In this document: one piece after another, positions 1-12,365 of the stretch
How positions within the stretch are numbered: position 1 is the stretch's first letter
Layout of the letters: each line of letters starts with the position of its first letter
Origin: Mastigias papua
Lineage: Eukaryota; Cnidaria; Scyphozoa; Rhizostomeae; Mastigiidae
Assembly: GCA_964019165.1 (NCBI GenBank)
Contig: OZ025272.1
Span: forward strand, 14,061,393-14,125,392
DNA: 64,000 bases
Direction of reading: 5' to 3'
Made by a program: the position numbers and the translations under genes
Notes under the pieces: model-generated
What the model was told of the DNA's origin: nothing
Databases searched by the model: none
What the model saw: the letters and a program-made list of their open reading frames with translations, nothing else

Positions 1-1356
1 CTATAATAAATTTTCTTGGGGTTAGAAACGATCCAACAGATGGTGAATTAAAAATGTTCCATATTAAATTTCTGTTATAAGATCAGCAATTTGTTTTGAC
101 TTACAGTGATCACCTTCTCGTCCGTGTGATAATTGAAGTGTGAGCTCTGAAGGAAACAAATCTATATAATGCTTTGAAACGCTCTGATGATAAAACAGAA
201 AGACGCAACAATATTTTAAGTTGTTGCGCGAATTTCGACAAACGGAGATACATTAGGGCACAAGATTTTCTCAGCAGCTGGGATAAAAGATTTTCATGAA
301 ATTTGGAGATCTCCATTCTTTGAAATTTAGTCTGATTGACCGGAAACTTTCAATCCTGATAAAGACTGGGACGAAATCCAACACGTGAAAGATTTGCCTA
401 AAGCTAGGCGGTGTTGTATTATTCTGGAAATGACTGGTCTCAGCTACAAACACCAATCTTGACACTCTATTGATTTTGAACAAAAGAAAAATACTATTGT
501 GGGTAGAAACCATGACTTTTCCTTTGTTCAATAGCAAAAACTGTTTCATAGGATGATTGAATTGGATAGTCCTTAAGTATACACTTTGTTATTGACCACT
601 TCGCCACGCTGTACGTTAAAACTAAACGCTGGACAGAACTCAAAACAGGCCTATCCAAGTGATTGCATCATCCAAATATCTAGGTAATGTCCATAGCAGC
701 CAAGAAAACAGGATTGATTCCTATCCAGAGAAGTCGGCACTAGAAAATCCTGTTGCTTTCCAAAGAGGATTAGTATGAACAAGTTTGATTTTAGTTATAT
801 ACTCTAGTATTTCATTACACATTTATGTAAATTGTAGCTTTATACACGTGGGGTACAAGAGGCGAGGCATCCTCTTTTCTTCTAAAGCAGGACAGTTAGT
901 CTTCGACAATCGGAACCTTCCATAATCTCACTGCAAAGGTATAGTTTAGAGAATTAGTGACTTTTAAAACCTAACAAACCCTGAATTTCAAAACAAACAC
1001 AACTTTGTTGCTTTTCATATAATTCAAAACTACGTTGTGAATTCGTTAATACACGTCATCATTCTACACAAACTTAAAAAAGCAGCACACTATATTTCTC
1101 AGCATCCTCGGACTTAGATGCCAACCTATACTTAGAAATAAATTTAAACATAAGACATTAAGGAACTTTTCATTGCATTTTGCGGATTTTCTGTGAAGGG
1201 ATATGGCAATAACTTCTGTTACGAGCAATCAACTGTCTCGAAGTTACTCAAATGTTTCATGTTCAAATGCTCAATAGCAAAACTTTGCAAATCCTCCTAC
1301 AAAAAAGTAAAGATTCCAATCAATAGTTTCTAATTAACCTGTTTTTCCTCCTATAG
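1..1356. other. Left-edge non-coding sequence upstream of cassette V1
   Basis: I see no supportable gene here. The short minus-strand open frames at 110-549 overlap each other, resemble no family I know and have no splice context. The stretch ends in a good 3' splice site (branch-like CTAATTAAC, pyrimidine run, TAG at 1354-1356), so at least its right part is probably an intron separating a 5' non-coding exon from cassette V1. CACGTG E-box palindromes occur at 382-387 and 845-850; their meaning is unknown. Confidence 0.5.
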
Positions 1357-1378
1357 GGAATTCTCTCCCGAAAAAGTA

Positions 1379-4300
1379 ATGTTTGCAAGTGGAGATGATA
1401 TCGAGCTAACACCAGATGGCATTGAGTCTCTTGAAGAGCCCCTTAAAGATCAGAAAAAAGCCTCAGAAGACGATGGGGAGTCGCAAGTGAAGATTAAGTT
1501 AAAAAAGACCGTTGGGCTTATTGAAGGAATATCCCTTATTGTGGGAATAATGATTGGATCAGGAATATTTGCATCTCCCCGCTCGGTTGCAAAGAGAAGC
1601 AAATCAGTTGGGATGTCACTTGCCGTATGGACTGGATGTGGCTTGATAGCAATATTTGGTGCCCTCTCTTACCTTGAACTTGGCCTTATGTTTCAGGGAT
1701 CAGGTAATCTTGCTTGCTGCATAGGAAATATGTGGTGACACAGTCAGTCTTTCTCTATCCTTGGTGCAATAAATTGAGCTTGTCAACTCACATGGAACTG
1801 AAATTGCTAAAAAAGAGTTTCTTTGATCATACTGTGCAATGATAATCTTCACTGTTGTTAAATTGTTATGCTTTTGTGCTCAATACTTGATTGAAATTTC
1901 ATCTGAATTGGCACACTCTGTTTATTGAAAGAAGTATCCTATATGAACACAAAAACGTGATGGTTGGAACTGCCAAGAGCAAGTTGTTATATTTGGCTGC
2001 TAAGTGCATTGAGAAAAATTAATCAGGTTGCGAGCGAGATTACATTTAACACTCAGTAACATTCAAACCCAGTTGCATTTCGTTGCTTTGTGAGTATACA
2101 ATCAAATAGGGAGACTGGAGCGATTTCATTTATTTATTTTTTCATCTCTTAAATCTTTGCATTTTCATATCATTTTGGTATTCATGATTCTATTTTGTAT
2201 GCAAGTGAGTTAGCAACTTTATAAGCTACAGGCAAAACAAAAATAACGCTACAACATTTTATACATAAAATGCTTGATTAGAGGGAGCTCCCTAAATAAA
2301 TAAACTAACGGAGAGAGAGCCCCTCCCCTATGTGAATAAAAATTAAGTACCGCTATATACAAGCATCAAGAACAACATAGAATTCATCTCATTTCATTTT
2401 TATTTATTTCAACGGGGTAAATAATACATTCAGTAATAAATTGATTTACAATATGCCCTGTGTAAACGAAAATATAGCAAAAGTTACTTACAATAACAAT
2501 AAAACAAAAGTTACTTAAAATACGAATATACTGGAAAAGTAAGGAAAGAAGCAGAAACATATGTAAAAAGAAAGGGATTCGTAAGTTGAATTTTAGTACC
2601 GAACATTCATTTCGATCATCAGCATCTTTGATTTTTCAAAAACGTTTTTAATTTCGTTTTGAAAATAACCAGCAAAGAAGCAGTTTTTATCTCATGGCTT
2701 AACTGATTCCAAACAACAACTCCTCGATAGGAAAATCTGCGCTGCCCTTTTGAGGTTTGGCACAGTAGAATTCTGATGTCAGTGCTGATGTTTTGTAAGG
2801 TTCTATTTAAGATTCGTACCTACTTTGAAACATTGATTGTATGTAGGGCGGGTCAAGTCCCTTCAAAGCTCTATAAACTGTACAAGCCATCTTGAAATCA
2901 ATCATTTCTTTGACTATTAACCACCCTAGTTGTGATATTAATGGCATTGATGTTTGATCATTGGAACTGTTTGTGACAACACGTGCCGCCCGATTTGTAG
3001 CTTTTGCAATTTCCTATAACAACCAGCACATCCCCAAACAGAGCAGCAATATCTTAAATGTGGGCCCACTATGCTGTAGTGCATGCATTGGATAGTATGC
3101 AATTGAAGATATCTCTTGGTATACTTAAGCGTTCCTATTCCTCGTGAGATCTTAACGATAGCTTCGTTAATTTGCTCCTTCCACTTTCCAAAGATATTTG
3201 ATTTTTTCGGTCTATTCAACCTTTTCGCCATTTATTTGAAAGAGGGGAAATTTATTGTTATTGAGTTGTCGCAATCTAATCTCCTTAATTTAGGTTCAGT
3301 ACTAAAGATCGTACAATGCATTTTTACAATACTAGGAGTCAACTTATTTCGCTGAAGCCACAAACTAAGATTTTGAAAATCTGAGTTGATAGCATTGGTC
3401 AAATCAGTAATAGATCTCGAGGAATAGGAAATTCTTTTGTCATCTGCATACACTATGACCTTGGTTCTTTGCAAGGCAAGGGGAAAGTCATCAATATAGA
3501 TTAAAAATAGGAGTGGGCCCAGGCAGTAACCCTGAGGCACTCCACATTCAATAACTTGTAATTCAGATATTTTTCTATATACAGCGTTGCTTCCTTTTAT
3601 CTAGATATACTATAGACCAGTCAATCTCCACATCTGGAACCTCACATAAACGTTGCTTAGCCTCTGAGAATATCGTGGTCAACAGTATCAAAGGATTTCT
3701 TTAAGTCTATGACAATGATCCCTGAGAACAAGATGAAACAGATAAACCTCGTTAAGGCTACTATGTATGTATAGGAAACAATATGACAGGTTTTTTGCTT
3801 CACTTGATAAATAGCAATAAACCATCAATCCCGTGTGAGTTCTTGAATATGTAAGCATAAAAAGCTAGAATTGGCTGTTTTTAGTAAGACAGGAATGCAG
3901 TGAAATGTTGTCAGGCTCAGTTGTGGTCAAATGTCTCATTGTAAAAAGAAGAATCCAGCATTTTCTTGATTATGCTGAAGAAGATACGCAAGAAAAGAAA
4001 TATAAGTCATCTTTCCTCCCAATTAGTTGCAGATGCGATTTTTATTGTTCATACTGTGTGCATTCTTACTTACGATTCTTGTATTCTTTTCAGGCGGAGA
4101 GAAGCTATACCTGACAAAGGCATTCGGCAAAACAGTTGGCTTCGTATTTACATTTGTAACTATTACAATTCTTAAGTCATCATCAATATCTGCTATTTGC
4201 TATGCATGCGGAGAATACACAGTGGAAGCGCTCATGCCCGGCTGCGGAAAAAGCCCAGATAATATTATGGCTGTTAAGCTGATCGCTGCATTTGCAATAG
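1379..4300 (+). CDS. SLC7A9: SLC7 transporter variable 5' cassette V1 (two exons, 1379-1703 and 4094-4300)
   Basis: Encodes the N-terminal half of an SLC7 light-chain amino acid exchanger. The first exon gives a polar, acidic tail of about 45 residues, TM1 with the unwound substrate motif GSGIF (G60-S61-G62) and TM2. It stops at a GT donor (1704) in phase 1, inside the Ser-Gly-Gly-Glu motif. The second exon starts after TTTTCAG at 4093 and restores GGE (109-111), then gives TM3 and a loop with Cys159. That position corresponds to the cysteine that pairs with the SLC3 heavy chain in this family. It ends ...AFAI-G at a phase-1 donor (4301) compatible with the shared acceptor at 38618/38619. Joined to the shared exons the product is 509 aa. 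V1 is the only cassette split by an intron (1704-4093), and that intron carries an antisense LINE fragment. A strong 3' splice site at 1356 suggests a non-coding exon upstream. Use of this cassette is inferred from phase and homology. Confidence 0.85.
2620..3740 (-). mobile_element. Degenerate CR1/jockey-like non-LTR retrotransposon (RT region)
   Basis: Read on the minus strand, the order is a KKSFDTVDH-like block near 3700, a PQG..LGPLLFLIYIDD block near 3500, the catalytic YADD, a conserved histidine-rich thumb region near 3100 and a C-terminal block with WNQLSHEIK near 2700. This is the usual order of a LINE reverse transcriptase ORF. Several in-frame stops and frameshifts break it, so it is a dead copy. 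It lies antisense inside the V1 intron. No tail or target-site duplication was clear. Confidence 0.8.
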
Positions 4301-4527
4301 GTTTGTTGCATACAATTTACTTCTAAATAGTGAGCATTGTCATGTTGTTCTGTTCACTGGCTTCTTTGCAGAATAAAACTAAATACAAACTAATAACCTG
4401 CAAATTACAATATGGCTGACAGTTATTAATAACTCCCCTCTCCAATAAGACCCCCCTCTCTCTCTTTAGCCCCCTCTGGAACGGCAAGAAGCAAATAGTA
4501 GAAGTAAATTTTACGTCAAAAGATAGA

Positions 4528-4635
4528 GCCGCTGCGAGTAGCTACTAGCGAACGGTTGTTGTCGCCGCTGTGAGTAGCTACTAGCGAACGGTTGTTGTCG
4601 CCGCTGTGAGTAGCTACTAGCGAACGGTTGTTGTC
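4528..4635. repeat. Minisatellite, three 36-bp units
   Basis: Three head-to-tail units sharing GAGTAGCTACTAGCGAACGG, with one base difference in the first unit. No spacers separate them, so it is not a CRISPR array. It lies 230 bp after the V1 splice donor. Confidence 0.95.
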
Positions 4636-5010
4636 GGAGTTGAAAATTAAGGAAAAGGTGCATGGGCTATATGCCAATCAACGTTACTTAGAATCACTAC
4701 CCTTTCATGTCCCCTGGATTTTTGTCTGTTGCTAGTATTACGTCCGAATGAAGTTTTGAAGAAACTCTGAAGGGTATAGATATAGATTATAGACTCTGAA
4801 GAGTCAGTCAACTAGTTAGATGCTACTATTATTTAGCATAACTCGAGTGTAGTAAAATAGCTAGATCACACAACTTTCTATACCAGGGCATTAAAACAGT
4901 TAGCAGCAATGTCGATAAAGAGGGACACGTGTCTTATTGGAGTACTTACGCCATCTAATGAGTGGGAATGACAACTAGGACCCTAAGTGGAAGCAAATCA
5001 TCATCATGAT

Positions 5011-5154
5011 CAGGGACGTCTACGCTGGGGGGCATGGGGCAGCTGCCCCTCCTGCCCTTTCCAAGGACTTACTTATTTTAGTGCAAAAATGTTTATGATG
5101 CGTCCTCAATAGGAACCTTGCACCCCCTGCCCTCGGTTCGGGCAGGCATCCCTG
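5011..5154. mobile_element. hAT-like MITE, copy 1
   Basis: A 144-bp element with ends CAGGGACG / CATCCCTG, flanked by an exact 8-bp direct repeat ATCATGAT (5003-5010 and 5155-5162). The interior contains GGGGCAGCTGCCCC. The 8-bp target duplication and CAGGG termini fit non-autonomous hAT elements; there is no coding capacity. Confidence 0.85.
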
Positions 5155-5519
5155 ATCATGATCATTAATTAACATTTGGCGTCCAATTCATCGATACAAA
5201 TGCTTCACTAAAGCAAAGAAATAAAGAAAATAGACAAAAATTTCTAGGAGCCATGGTCCCCTTAGAAACACACCTAAGGCTGATATAGAGAGAATAAGCT
5301 CGTAGAATTACTTGCAAGCTTCGTGTTACCTCTACTTTGTTTCTATGGAAACACTGCTATATTTCTGTTGTTTCAAATGCTTTGTTGTAGATCTCAGTTT
5401 CCACAGGGCAGTATCCAGTTTCTCAGAGCAAAGGCCTCTGACACCCCCTCCCCCCAAAGAAAGTAAGCTATTTACGCCCCTGGCATCAGTTCCAATCTAT
5501 GTGATTAAGTATGGACCAT

Positions 5520-5666
5520 CAGGGACGCCTACGTTGGGGGGGGGCAGGGGGCAGCTGCCCCTCCTGCCCTTTCCAAGGACTTAATTATTTTAGTGCAAAA
5601 ATGCTTATAATGTGCCCTCAATAGGACCTTGCCCCCTCCTGCCCTCGGAGCGGGCAGGCGTGCCTG
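5520..5666. mobile_element. hAT-like MITE, copy 2
   Basis: A 147-bp relative of the element at 5011, in the same orientation, with its own exact 8-bp target-site duplication TGGACCAT (5512-5519 and 5667-5674). The different duplications show two independent insertions rather than a segmental duplication. Confidence 0.88.
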
Positions 5667-6088
5667 TGGACCATTGAAGAAGAAACGAGTCCGTTTTCGA
5701 CCCCCTTCCTAGTGGGTGCTCAAGAAGTGGAAAGGTTCTGCAGCAAGAGCTTGTCTTGTTTCAAAACTAACACTAACAAACTTTATCTTATCCTTTCTCT
5801 TACTATATGCTGAAAGGGTCTAATACATGACAGTATGGGCATGTCAAATAACTGAACCAATCAATGATTACGCATCAGCATATGGCATGCCAATCGTACT
5901 ACTATATCTCACGACCAATCACATTCTTACAAGATTTCTAGCTTAATATGGCACGATGGCATGTCACTGTGGTGATTTGTCTTTTAACCGTGTGATGTAA
6001 GAGCCATTAGAACATCGATTGTGCAACATGCACGAACCTAACTGGGACAAGAGAGATTACCTGCCTTACTAAAAGACGTTGCTCTTCT

Positions 6089-6497
6089 CCCAGGGGGGGG
6101 GGCACTGTCTACATCTCTATACGGGGGAGGGTCCATGTCAGATAGGTTGTTGCTGACCCCCAAATATTGATTCACAGTTTGGAGGACCCCAAATATTGAG
6201 TCTCAACATTTTGAGACCCTGAATATAGTAACATATTTTGGACTACCACTTTCATAAAATTTCGTTGAATACACAACTTCACATCTTCTGTCCCATACCA
6301 AATTTCTTTTACAACTTCGTTGTCAATGCTTAAACCCCAAATATTGAATTTTTCTTACGCTGTAATTCTCAGCCCCCAAATATTGACTTATTTTAAAGCT
6401 GTACTTCACATACTCCAAATAGTATTTTTTTGTGAAATCCCAGATCCCAAATATTGACATGGACCCCTGTATAGAGAAGTAGGGAGTACCCCCTGGG
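6089..6497. mobile_element. 409-bp MITE with long inverted termini and repeated AAATATTGA core
   Basis: Inverted termini of about 45 bp (CCCAGGGGG... and ...CCCCCTGGG, both including a GTCCATGTC/GACATGGAC block) are flanked by the exact 8-bp direct repeat GCTCTTCT (6081-6088, 6498-6505). The interior repeats CCCCAAATATTGA or close variants several times, including 6315-6485. No protein is encoded; the open frame on the minus strand at 6323-6517 is an accident of this repeat. Confidence 0.85.
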
Positions 6498-8133
6498 GCT
6501 CTTCTTCGCCCATCCAATAATTTAAGGATAAAGACATGTTTTAACTGTCTTTTGATAGGTTTGTATGTTTAAACATATTGGGTAATTGTGCGATCCGCAT
6601 TTTTTTACGCAAACTTCATGCCTGTTACGTATTGTGTTCATATGAGTGGCATTTCCACGACATGACCTCATTGAAACTCGTGTGCTGCACCTATGTTACT
6701 ATGTACTTTAACTCTTTTAAGCTGCCAGTTGATAAGCGAAAGATAGAGAAGCGAGTTGATTTTAGTTCTGAAAAGAAGGGACTCCTACACGTGCTTTGCA
6801 GATGAGGTGGTCAGAGGTGTGAGAAAGGGATGCAGAGCATTACCAGGCGTGCAACAACGGGGTGGGTCCTGGGCAGCTCGTCCTGGGGTCTAGGCCCCTG
6901 CCTTTTTCCTCAAAGTAAAAGTGCCCTTTTGTTTGGAGTATCTTGAAACTGTTTATTGTACTTTTGCTAAGTAGACATGCCTATAGTCTTTGCTACACAT
7001 AAAAGTAGCGGCATCCTGAAACTTCCCGTTTGATTTCTTTTGTTTTCTAAATCTAAAAATATTATTTCTGCGCCTGATTAGAAGCAGGCAAGGAGCTAGC
7101 ACTGACAAGTCGTAAAAAGATCTAAAATTCCAGAAGTGTTAGGTCTCATCCTAATATTTAGCAACCGTGGGTGCATACTTATCAAAATATAGATGTGTTG
7201 ATTTTCTTCTACTAGTTGTCTTTCCTCGAATTTTGACTTTTCCCGTTTTTTGACGAAAACGTGCAGCAATTTTGGGACGAATATAAAGATGAAGCTTCAG
7301 TTAGCTTAGTGCCTGATTAGAAGGCCAGTGCAATTTGGTATATACTTTGGCAAAAGGACTCTGTATATCATAGGCAATGGCAAGGAAGGACGAAAAGACT
7401 GTTGTTTTGCCCATAACATCATGTTTAGACGTAGTTCTAAGATTAGGACAATGACAAAAAGAGACATTGCTTCGTCTTTTATGATGGCTTTACACTAGTT
7501 ACATAAACACAAATCCAGTAGGTGTAAACGGGACATGACCAGAAGATGTTTACTTGCTCATACAAGAGTCATCATCAGCACAGAAGTGTCATCAGTATGG
7601 GAGTAAAATGGAAGTAGAATTCAAAGGGAGGCTCCAAACGACAGAAGTCTTATTTGGTTATGTATTCTGTGGTAGCTTCATTGAGATCGAACACTGATCT
7701 TAAAAAAGCTTCATTAGAGTTATTGAACAGAATTTTTTTTGAGACCCGTGAGGTCGAAAGGTGAAGTTTTCTAGGACGGTTAGGCTAGAGAATGAGAAAG
7801 AGGTTGCAGTGTTGTGAAATGAATGGCTAAATGAACAGTGTGGTTATTCATTCATTCAATAGTCAATATATCAATAAATATGTATGTCAACATATTATTT
7901 GCCAATACACGCAATGTGTCAATAATAGTAGATTGTCAGGTATGCAAAAGCGGAATTTGCCCACGGATGCTGTAAAATGGGCATAGGCTTGTCTGGCTCA
8001 GGTACGCAACCTCGGGGGGGGAGTCCTGGGGGTCTAGGCCCTTGCCCCTTGCTTCAAAGGATAAAAGCTCCCTTTTTATTGGAAAATTTTGAAACTGGTC
8101 ATTGAAGTTTTGCACCATTCACAAGTGTAGATA

Positions 8134-8196
8134 TTCTTTGTTATTTTCCTGTGATGGTCATAAGGCTTATGATCATCACAGGAAAATAACAAAGAA
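8134..8196. repeat. Near-perfect hairpin, about 30-bp arms
   Basis: The left arm TTCTTTGTTATTTTCCTGTG and its reverse complement are separated by only a few bases around CATAAGGCTTATG. It may be a foldback element or a structured RNA precursor; nothing else in the sequence supports either choice. Confidence 0.85.
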
Positions 8197-9865
8197 TTTC
8201 ATCAGTTTCTTAATTGTAAAATTGTTAGTCCAGGCCGTATACTCCTGACACCGAAACTGGCTAGTCATTCCCCTGTGGGTCAGTGGCGTACCCAAGGGGG
8301 AGTAGGGGCTCTGGACCCCTCCACTTCTCTGAAACATGGTCCATGTGATTGTTCCTAAAAGGTTGTGAAATTATTGAGAAGGGGGTAAATACCGTACCGT
8401 TTACCATAGCTAAAGTAAGCGAGAGGTTGGGGGAAAATATTTCAAAAAGGGTGTTTCCTTACATTTGTGAGAGTTTGAAGAGCGTGGTGCACGAAGATTT
8501 CCCGAGGATGCGCCCCTAGACCTATTCCTTCCCCCCCCCCACCTACATCCCGGCATATGCTTCTGCTGTAGATAAAAAGCAGATTCATGACGCTTGGTAT
8601 GGTTGCTTCTAACTCAAAAATGCAAGAATAACCTTCTATTTAACGGACTAGGAGACTTGACTGTTTCTGCACAAAATACCACTGCACACTGCTCGAAGCT
8701 GCCCAGGACAAGAAAGGCCATGGAAGGTAAACACAAAGAATGTAGAGATTTGTTAGCTGTTAGCTGAATAATTAAGGTGATCGTTAGGATTTTGGTGGAA
8801 GGTCTTTCTTGTCTTGTTAAATGCTCCGTAGAAATTGAAGCCATATGTCTATACATATTTCATAAGCGAGTGGTTTTTGGAATGTAGTGCTTGACTGCTC
8901 AAGAATATAGAAAAGCTCAATACTGGGTTTTTGAGAAATGAGACAGGTGAAAGTTCACGCTTATCGCACGCAAGCCCATAAACTGTTTTATTTAATTTGT
9001 ATAATCATTATATTTGTTGCAAGAACTGTAACATTCTTGCTAAGAAAATCATGAGAAAGCTATGAGAGTTTCAATACTTGGCTAGAATACTTTCTTAAAA
9101 AAAAGCGTGTGATCTCGATGATCTGTTAAGGATCTTTTGGCAATGTAGCATCTTTTGTCTGTCTATCTGATTGTAGGCAAATTTAGTAGTTTTATAGACC
9201 ACATTTTCTATAAGATTTGGGTTATTGCAAACCGATCTTTTGCTTGTTGCATCACGATTTTCACTAACTTGACGCACAACCTTGTACACAAAGCATCTTA
9301 CATCCGCCATTTTTCACTATTTGTCAGCTAGTGTTTTATAATTTCTCGTTCATCCCTGGCAACACTATCTTACATCGATTAGTAGGACCAATTTCCTTTA
9401 TACACAGTATAGCTATGTCAGATTAAAACACAATTGTGGTTTTCTTTAGTTTTTCATCATCCAGATAACAGTTAATTGAAAAAGAGAAGTTATGTATTAT
9501 TTGTAAGAAGTTATGTCTTAGTTCTCCTATGATTGTGTCTTTATTTGGAGTCTGACGCACCCTGTAGAAAACTGGCTGTACGAGTTGCCTTGGTACCAAT
9601 CAAAATCTTGCTATTTCCGTTTGCAAAGCCAACCATGAAATATTTGGACATTTCGACGTACTGCCTAGCCCCCACCCTCCAGTACTTTTTCTTGCAACTT
9701 CTATTGCGTCTTGGTTAGCCTGCGTACACTTTTTTCTTGCAAGAAGAAAGTTTATAAGAAAATCAGGCTCAAAATGCCAAACCTTGAGAAAACTTTAAGA
9801 AAGGCCCAAGGCTCAAATTCCAAAATTCGTCTGTTGTAAGTGCCAGAAATCGATATTAGCTCATT

Positions 9866-10156
9866 CCAGAGTCCAGAAAAATGCCCAACCTTCCTCCGGC
9901 AGTCAAATCTTCATCACAAACCTTCCTCTTTTATGTATCAAAACTAGCCAAAGTTTTTGAACTCTGCATTGGGTATGTCTCGGAAGCTTTTACTGTAAGT
10001 GGGCTATGCCCTTCACAGTTGATGTCGCATTATATAAAATCTTTGTTTAAACTGGATTGTTGATACAAATTTCATAACCTTCCTCAAATACGTCATAAAG
10101 AGCAAAATTTTCCTCTGGTTCAGAGCCGTGGAGCCGTGACTTTTTCTGGACTCTGG
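9866..10156. mobile_element. 291-bp MITE with CCAGAGTCCAGAAAAA termini, copy 1
   Basis: A perfect 16-bp inverted terminal repeat (CCAGAGTCCAGAAAAA / its complement) is flanked by the 6-bp direct repeat CTCATT (9860-9865, 10157-10162). The interior matches the element at 19574-19861 along its length. It is non-coding. A 6-bp duplication is unusual among cut-and-paste families; IS3EU and Dada elements are known to make duplications of about that size. Confidence 0.85.
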
Positions 10157-11471
10157 CTCATTCCTTGCAAGCTCTCTTACAAAGATCGAGACTTTTCTGT
10201 GATAATCTTGGACAGCAAAGATCAAACTTTTACAACAAATAATAGTAACCTCTTGTAGCCAGTTTACTAAAGTAAAAGTTAAGAAAATCTTAAGAAAATC
10301 TCAGCCTCATTTTAGGGCAAGTTAAGAAAATTGATTCGTTTAATTTCTTTTGAAAAGGACGGATGCACTTTATTCAAAAAAGCAATTTTCACATTGCTGT
10401 GTGACATGCCGAATTTTAGCATGCAGTGATAAAAAATTTTTCATTGATAAATTGGCTGTGTTGCAGTATGCAGTAACAAACAGTAATCGTGTGCAATGAT
10501 AAACCACTTTTAACCTCTCAAAAGCTTATTCGCATAATCTTTGTAACAAAAAGTAGTCTTTAGGTAGCTTCATAGCTGTATTGAGCTTACATTTTAACAA
10601 AGGTTACTTTGATTTAAGCATTAATTGTAACAAATAACAATCATTAGCCAAGTGTTATTATTTCAACTTTATAGAACTTGTGTGGCTCACATTAAAAAGA
10701 AAAAGATATTGTAAGGTTAGAGAATATTTCTGACAAACTCCCTCAATATCCCTCGTTTCTGATGAAGGGAATTTAAGTAGGAGATTTTTGTGACTTTTTG
10801 TAATTTTTGTAGTTTCTTGTGACTTTTAATGCGATTTCCAATAATTCTTTTGATTTTATTATGATTTATGCTATTTTCGGAACTTTTACTACTGATTTTT
10901 GTGACTTTTGTGATTTTTGTAATTTTTATGACTTTCTCACAAAGTATACGAGACTTTTCCGGGATTTGCCCCTCGGTTTCAGCGACATGTGCGGACAATC
11001 TTTAAAATTTTCTTTATATTTAGATATGCTTCTTGAGTTCGGTCGGTTCAGTCGGTAGAAGAAGCACTAGTAACTTCACAGTCAATTTTCAGGCTTCTCC
11101 TCATTCAAGATTTATTCGCAACAAAGAAACATGAAATGGTATAGTAATTTTGCGAATCGTATTACACATGAAGGAGTAGTTTAGTTTTATATGCTGTTTT
11201 TGGGATGCATCTTAGCAGAGGAAAATTAAATGACTCTTAAGAGCCAAGAAGCCTAATAGTGATTATAAAAATCGTACAGTAAGTACCATCCTGCCATAGA
11301 CATACAGTAAACTAAACTCAGTGCTTTTCTCTCTCGGTTGCTATGTACCAGTGTGCCGACTACCTTCTACAAGAGGCTTTGGTAAAATAGAAGCAGCCAT
11401 TAAGTATAATGAATTGAAGATCAATTACTGGAAAGGGAAATACGTCCCCACGATGCTGTAACGCAATTAAG

Positions 11472-11609
11472 TAATGCTACTTTTTTAATAGTTTGCATAG
11501 GCTGAGTATAGTATTAAATAATACTACTTTTTTAATAGTTTGCATAGGCTGAGTATAGTATTAAATAATACTACTTTTTTAATAGTTTGCATAGGCTGAG
11601 TATAGTATT
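11472..11609. repeat. Minisatellite, three 47-bp units
   Basis: Three units of exactly 47 bp starting at 11472, 11519 and 11566, nearly identical, each containing TTTGCATAGGCTGAGTATAG. It is AT-rich and non-coding, about 870 bp upstream of the V2 ATG. Confidence 0.95.
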
Positions 11610-12365
11610 GAGACTTTAGATAGCGGCCTAGTTGTGAAGAAATGATAGCATCGAAATAGAGCTTTAAAATCGACACTGTAAATACACTCATTGTTTTAAA
11701 AGACCAATTCTATAAGAACACGAGCCTCAACATTGATTTGAAAGTAAGAACAGATTAAGAACAAGCTGAAGCTTCGGCACTGTCGTGAAATGATTTCAGA
11801 CTGCTAAAAAATTTTAAGCTCTACAATGTTTGCCAAAAGTCCCTAAAATGCCCTCAGCATCAGTGTGTAAAAAGCGGTAAGTGTATCAAGACTTTTGGCA
11901 AGGATTATGCATCTGTAAGAACGTGTATCTGTTGTCTTCTGCTGTTAGTAAAAATAATACCTGTTTCATAAACACCCAGATGTTGTTTTATATATCTTTT
12001 AATGTCTAAATTGCCTATACCCCAATGATTTGAGAACAGATTAAGAACAAGTTAGTATGAAAATTATGGAAAAATTATGAACAGCCAGTCTGAACCTCAA
12101 TTTTACTGGTTCTTATATAAAAAGAAGAGAAGAGTGTAGGTCGTGAAAGTACCAACAAAATACGTTTTTTGTAAGGAAGTTTTCTTTCGCTCAATAATGA
12201 AACCTTCATAGTTTTCACGATTTCAGTACTAAGCTTTCATATAAATTACTTGGCAAGAATAGCAGAGTCTTGCTAGCACTGCAGTTTTACAAATTCAAAC
12301 AGGCACTACAAACATAACATTATTATCATCAGTCTGGAATATGTCAAGAAAATTTCTTTTGTTAT

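Noticed and set aside
4528..4635. Three 36-bp direct repeats, considered as CRISPR
   Set aside because: Units abut with no spacers and the genome is animal; it is a minisatellite.
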